From Bacillota bacterium (lineage in GTDB: Bacteria > Bacillota_A > Clostridia > Clostridiales > Clostridiaceae), in assembly GCA_021780795.1 (NCBI GenBank), contig JAJXYA010000432.1, positions 1-10,356 on the forward strand: a DNA stretch of 10,356 nucleotides, written 5' to 3'. Made by a program: the position numbers and the translations under genes. Below the pieces are notes generated by a model. That model saw nothing but the letters and a program-made list of their open reading frames with translations. It was not told the DNA's origin and did no database searches. Positions 7,741-10,356 of this stretch are shown piece by piece (within the stretch, counting starts at the first letter, position 1; every line of letters begins with the position of its first letter).

Positions 7741-8331
7741 ATGAAAGTATTAAAAAAGTCAATATTAGTTAGTTTGACGTTGATGTTTATATGTGGTTTT
7801 GCATTTCCTACTGTAATGACTGGGATAGGTCAATTATTTTTTAATAATAAAGCTAATGGAAGTATGATAACTGTGAATGGAAAAGAAGTAGGTTCAGAGC
7901 TTTTAGGTCAAAAATTTACAGATGTTCGTTATTTTCATGGAAGAATTTCAGCTGTAGATTATAATACGTACAAGGATGGGGATAAGATTTCAGTATCTTC
8001 TGGGTCTGCAAATCTTGCACCTTCTAATAAGGAGCTAACAGAGAGAATACAAAAGGATTTAGATGCATTTTTGAAGGCTAATCCTGAAGTTAAAAAAGAA
8101 GATATTCCAGCGGATTTTTTAACAAGTTCAGGTTCAGGTCTTGACCCACATATAAGTCCAGAAGCTGCAAAGATACAAATACCAGCTATTTCAAAAGCTA
8201 CAGGCATTAATAAAAGTGATTTAGAACAAATGGTTAAGAATAATACAGAGGAAAGACAACTTGGTGTGTTTGGGAATAGAAGGGTCAATGTGCTGAAACT
8301 TAATATTGAAGTTAATAATAAGCTTCATTAG
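7741..8331 (+). CDS. kdpC: KdpC, periplasm/exterior-facing accessory subunit of the Kdp ATPase
   Basis: KdpC is an essential single-span subunit that binds KdpA and KdpB and is proposed to assist K+ or nucleotide affinity. The 196 residues (190 in E. coli) begin with a basic start and one transmembrane helix (~8-28), followed by an extracytoplasmic domain. Family signatures are clear: FHGRISAVDYN (65-75), PADFLTSSGSGLDPHISPEAA (spanning ~123-143), and a C-terminal FGNRRVNVLKLN. The start ATG 7741 follows GAGGAGG (7724-7730). It is the last gene of the pump operon, 36 nt after kdpB, and is followed by a strong hairpin. It looks intact. Confidence 0.97.
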   Translation: MKVLKKSILVSLTLMFICGFAFPTVMTGIGQLFFNNKANGSMITVNGKEVGSELLGQKFTDVRYFHGRISAVDYNTYKDGDKISVSSGSANLAPSNKELTERIQKDLDAFLKANPEVKKEDIPADFLTSSGSGLDPHISPEAAKIQIPAISKATGINKSDLEQMVKNNTEERQLGVFGNRRVNVLKLNIEVNNKLH

Positions 8332-8338
8332 TAGAGAG

Positions 8339-8390
8339 TTGAAAGTGGAGAGTTAACAAATAAGTTAGCTCTCCACTTTCAATTTTTAAT
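8339..8390 (+). terminator. Strong terminator between convergent kdpC and the KdpD N-terminal gene
   Basis: The arms 8339-8357 and 8364-8382 form a 19-bp stem with a single G-U pair around a 6-nt loop, followed on the plus strand by ATTTTTAATTCTT. The opposite strand has the same stem but no clear T run after it, so it mainly ends the pump transcript and may only partly stop the minus-strand gene. GAGAGTT occurs twice (8334-8340, 8348-8354), which resembles dispersed palindromic repeats I associate with clostridial intergenic regions. Confidence 0.85.
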
Positions 8391-8397
8391 TCTTAAC

Positions 8398-9555
8398 TTA
8401 ATCAAAAGATGCAATATCAGGAATTACGTGTATTTCTATGTCCTTAGCATGGCGTAAAACTTTTGTCACCGAAGAACCTCTAATTGCCATTTGCCAAAAG
8501 GAGCGGTTAGCATGACCAATTATCAGTTGTGTTATATGCTTTTGTGAAGCGAATCTTACTAGCTCTCTAGAAACACTTTTGCCAGATAAGGTTACAGTAT
8601 CAGCACCAAGTTGCTCAGCTAATTTAAAGTGGCTTTCTAAGATATCTAAATCTTTTTGAGAAGGAGTAGATGCTAAAGCATGAGTACAGTTTACTGTGGC
8701 TACAATCCATTCGCATTTATAACGTTTTGCTATTCGTGCGCCTCTTCTTATTAATTTTTTTCCAAAAGGATTAGCACTTACACAAACCATAACCCTTTCG
8801 GCAGTATGCCAGTTTTCTCTAATATTATGTTTTTTCATATACGCTTCTAAATCACTATCAACTTCTTCAGCAATTTGCCTTAAAGTTATTTCTCTTAAGG
8901 CATTTAAATTGCCACCTCTGAAAAAGTTTTTTAATGCTCTTGCAACATTCTCTTTTTTATAGATATTACCTCTTTTTAATCTAGATTGAAGTGCTGAAGG
9001 AGTAATATCAATAACAACGACTTCATCAGCATTTTCAACTATAACATCAGGAATTGTTTCTCTTACTGTCACACCTGTTATTTGTTTTACAACATCATTG
9101 AGACTTTCTAAATGTTGAATGTTTAAGGTAGTAACTACATCTATTCCATGTGCGAGTATTTCTAAAACATCTTCATATCTTTTTTTATTTTTAGAGCCCG
9201 GCGCATTAGTATGTGCTAATTCGTCTATAAGTGCTATTTTAGGTTTACGCTTTAACACCTCATCTACATCAAGTTCTTCTAAAATCATATTATTGTAGTT
9301 TATTTTTTTTCTAGGTAATATTTCAAGAGAGCCTACTTGAGAATTAGTCTCGATTCTTCCGTGGCCTTCAAGATAGCCTATAACAATATCTTGTCTTCTG
9401 CTGAGCATTCTATTAGCTTCATTAAGCATAGAATACGTTTTTCCAACACCGGGAGCATAGCCTAAAAATATTTTCAAATGCCCTTTTTGGGCTTCTTTTT
9501 TTACTGCTCTGAATGCCTCTTCTGGTGTAGTTCGTTTAAAAGAATTATTACTCAT
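8398..9555 (-). CDS. kdpD: Stand-alone N-terminal half of KdpD (ATP-binding KdpD domain plus USP domain)
   Basis: This 385-residue soluble protein equals the cytosolic N-terminal region of KdpD, with no transmembrane helices and no kinase domain. Residues ~24-233 form the KdpD domain, with Walker A GYAPGVGKT (32-40), the family region GYLEGHGR (60-67) and Walker B-like IALIDELAHTNAPGS (107-121). Residues ~254-379 form a universal stress protein domain (VMVCVSANPFGKKLIRRG, then GHANRSFWQMAIRGSS with the nucleotide-binding glycine pattern). It starts at ATG 9555 after AAGGAT and stops 66 nt from kdpC in convergent orientation. E. coli KdpD fragments of about this length are known to affect kdp expression on their own, and truncated KdpD proteins exist in cyanobacteria and Deinococcus. 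It probably modulates the membrane kinase in trans, which is inference. Confidence 0.93.
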   Translation of the reverse strand: MSNNSFKRTTPEEAFRAVKKEAQKGHLKIFLGYAPGVGKTYSMLNEANRMLSRRQDIVIGYLEGHGRIETNSQVGSLEILPRKKINYNNMILEELDVDEVLKRKPKIALIDELAHTNAPGSKNKKRYEDVLEILAHGIDVVTTLNIQHLESLNDVVKQITGVTVRETIPDVIVENADEVVVIDITPSALQSRLKRGNIYKKENVARALKNFFRGGNLNALREITLRQIAEEVDSDLEAYMKKHNIRENWHTAERVMVCVSANPFGKKLIRRGARIAKRYKCEWIVATVNCTHALASTPSQKDLDILESHFKLAEQLGADTVTLSGKSVSRELVRFASQKHITQLIIGHANRSFWQMAIRGSSVTKVLRHAKDIEIHVIPDIASFD

Positions 9556-9625
9556 TTATATCAATCCTTTATTTGTAAGATTTTATTTATTCAAGTAAAA
9601 GGTTATAAATTTTAAACATACATTC

Positions 9626-9655
9626 ATTATACAAGTATTTCATATTTTTTGAAAA
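9626..9655 (-). promoter_or_regulatory. Candidate promoter of the KdpD N-terminal gene
   Basis: On the minus strand a consensus -10 TATAAT (9631-9626) lies 18 nt after TTTTCA (9655-9650), a 4/6 match to the -35 consensus. The start codon is about 70 nt further on. No 11-bp hexamer array is seen in this orientation, suggesting constitutive expression. Confidence 0.5.
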
Positions 9656-9737
9656 TTACACATTTACATTATAGAGAATACAAAAAGCATTGAAATATCA
9701 CAGTTCATGAAAAAAATTAATGTTAGATCATAAAATC

Positions 9738-9812
9738 TTAACATAATCTTTATACGACGCGATTTATCTTTATATTTTGCTAACACCATATTTATAGTGA
9801 TTCTGATAAAAT
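9738..9812 (+). promoter_or_regulatory. TPR gene promoter with the same five-hexamer operator as the kdp pump operon
   Basis: Hexamers TTAACA (9738), TTTATA (9749), TTTATA (9769), CTAACA (9780) and TTTATA (9791) have exactly the spacing of the pump operon array. The 20-nt stretches 9736-9755 and 3423-3442 differ at only two positions. An extended -10, TG-A-TAAAAT (9804-9812), follows the last hexamer by 10 nt; TATAAT (9812-9817) overlaps it. The rest of the 301-nt divergent spacer (9556-9856) holds only the minus-strand promoter and AT-rich sequence. Confidence 0.6.
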
Positions 9813-9856
9813 ATAATTATGAAAGATTGAGTCAAAGAATAACTTGAGGTGATTAT

Positions 9857-10183
9857 ATGTTAACAAGTGGTAATGAAGAAAGTTCTTTTCAACATAACAT
9901 AAAACAAGCTATTGGTGCAATAAAATCAAAAAAATATGATTTAGCACGAAAGCATTTATATGCAGCAATGATTGAAAATGACCATTCAGCAGAAGTTTAC
10001 AATTTACTAGGAGTTATTTCTGAATATAAAGGTGATGAACTTTTGGCATGTAAACATTATAGAGCGGCATACGTATTTGATCCAACTTGTAAATCAGCAG
10101 ATAAAAATTTAGAAAGATTAACTTCATTTTTTTATAGATTTAATGAAGCTAGTATAGATTATGGAGATAATATGGCAAAATAA
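9857..10183 (+). CDS. Small TPR-repeat protein, probable member of the Kdp regulon
   Basis: This 108-residue cytosolic protein consists of two tetratricopeptide-like helical pairs. TPR1 (~14-43) contains AIGAIKSKKYDLARKHLYAA, and TPR2 (~45-78) contains AEVYNLLGVISEYKGDELLA followed by CKHYRAAYVFDP with the typical closing D-P. A third helix (~79-95, NLERL) and an acidic tail follow. TPRs bind other proteins, so a partner is expected, but nothing shows which. There is no signal peptide or membrane segment. ATG 9857 follows GAGGTGAT (9846-9853). It is transcribed alone, divergently from the KdpD N-terminal gene, from a promoter whose operator matches that of kdp. The C. acetobutylicum kdp locus has an extra K+-regulated gene of its own, kdpX; whether this is its relative I cannot tell without alignment. 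Confidence 0.85.
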   Translation: MLTSGNEESSFQHNIKQAIGAIKSKKYDLARKHLYAAMIENDHSAEVYNLLGVISEYKGDELLACKHYRAAYVFDPTCKSADKNLERLTSFFYRFNEASIDYGDNMAK

Positions 10184-10186
10184 CAT

Positions 10187-10257
10187 AAGAAATCATAATT
10201 TCTTTAGTACATTGCAATGCATGTTGGAAATCTAAAGAATAGCAGGAAAGTCTAAAG
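10187..10257 (+). repeat. Small inverted and direct repeats downstream of the TPR gene
   Basis: A 7-bp hairpin with a CATA loop (10187-10204) follows the TPR stop at once. TTCTTTAG (10200-10207) can also pair with CTAAAGAA (10232-10239). GGAAA-TCTAAAG (10226-10237) is nearly repeated at 10245-10257. These may be a structured 3' end, a leader of the next gene, or chance. Confidence 0.3.
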
Positions 10258-10313
10258 TCAGTGTGGTATTAGTTTTCTATAATTAAAGAGATAGTTAAAG
10301 TCATTAATTAACG

Positions 10314-10352
10314 ACTTCAGAAAGAGATTTTTACTCTTCCTGAAGTTTTTTT
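10314..10352 (+). terminator. Rho-independent terminator at the window end
   Basis: The arms 10314-10326 and 10334-10346 pair over 13 positions with one A-C mismatch around a 7-nt loop, followed by seven T residues (10346-10352). It would end the TPR transcript about 130 nt after its stop codon, or act as an attenuator for a gene beyond the window. Confidence 0.85.
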
Positions 10353-10356
10353 ATTT

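Noticed and set aside
8332..8400. An insertion sequence end or attachment site at the long palindrome
   Set aside because: There is no transposase or target-site duplication, and the palindrome is fully explained as a terminator between convergent genes.
10184..10352. A T-box leader suggested by GTGTGGTATTAG before a terminator
   Set aside because: The conserved T-box sequence (GGTGG followed by ACC) is absent, and no specifier stem is apparent.

Overview
The window is low-GC DNA with strong AAGGAG/GGAGG-type ribosome binding sites, U-tailed hairpin terminators and AT-rich codon use. This fits Clostridium in the strict sense or a close Firmicute relative. The theme throughout is potassium uptake, and most of the window is one rearranged Kdp (high-affinity K+ ATPase) locus.

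Layout: (1) 2-831, the 3' end of a TrkH/KtrB-type K+ channel subunit overlapping a small secreted, membrane-anchored protein with an OB-fold-like domain, closed by a terminator. (2) 914-3400, a promoter and a two-gene regulator operon: a membrane sensor kinase equivalent to only the C-terminal half of KdpD, overlapping kdpE, then a terminator. (3) 3425-8390, an inducible-looking promoter and about 200 nt leader, then two tiny membrane peptides (an OrfZ-like peptide and KdpF), kdpA, kdpB and kdpC, ending in a strong 19-bp hairpin. (4) 8398-9555 on the minus strand, a separate gene for the soluble N-terminal half of KdpD (Walker ATP-binding plus universal-stress-protein domains). (5) 9738-10352, a promoter, a small TPR protein and a terminator.

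How the parts fit: KdpA (K+ channel-like), KdpB (P-type ATPase), KdpC and KdpF form the pump. The sensor kinase should phosphorylate KdpE, which switches on the pump operon. In Escherichia coli KdpD is a single chain; here its two halves are separate proteins from separate, oppositely oriented transcription units, so they would have to act together in trans.

The most notable non-coding signal is a five-hexamer array of TTAACA/TTTATA-like repeats upstream of the pump operon (first bases at 3425, 3436, 3456, 3467, 3478). It recurs with identical offsets (0, 11, 31, 42, 53) upstream of the TPR gene (9738, 9749, 9769, 9780, 9791). This suggests that one OmpR-family regulator, probably KdpE, controls both, which would make the TPR protein a candidate accessory member of the K+ response.
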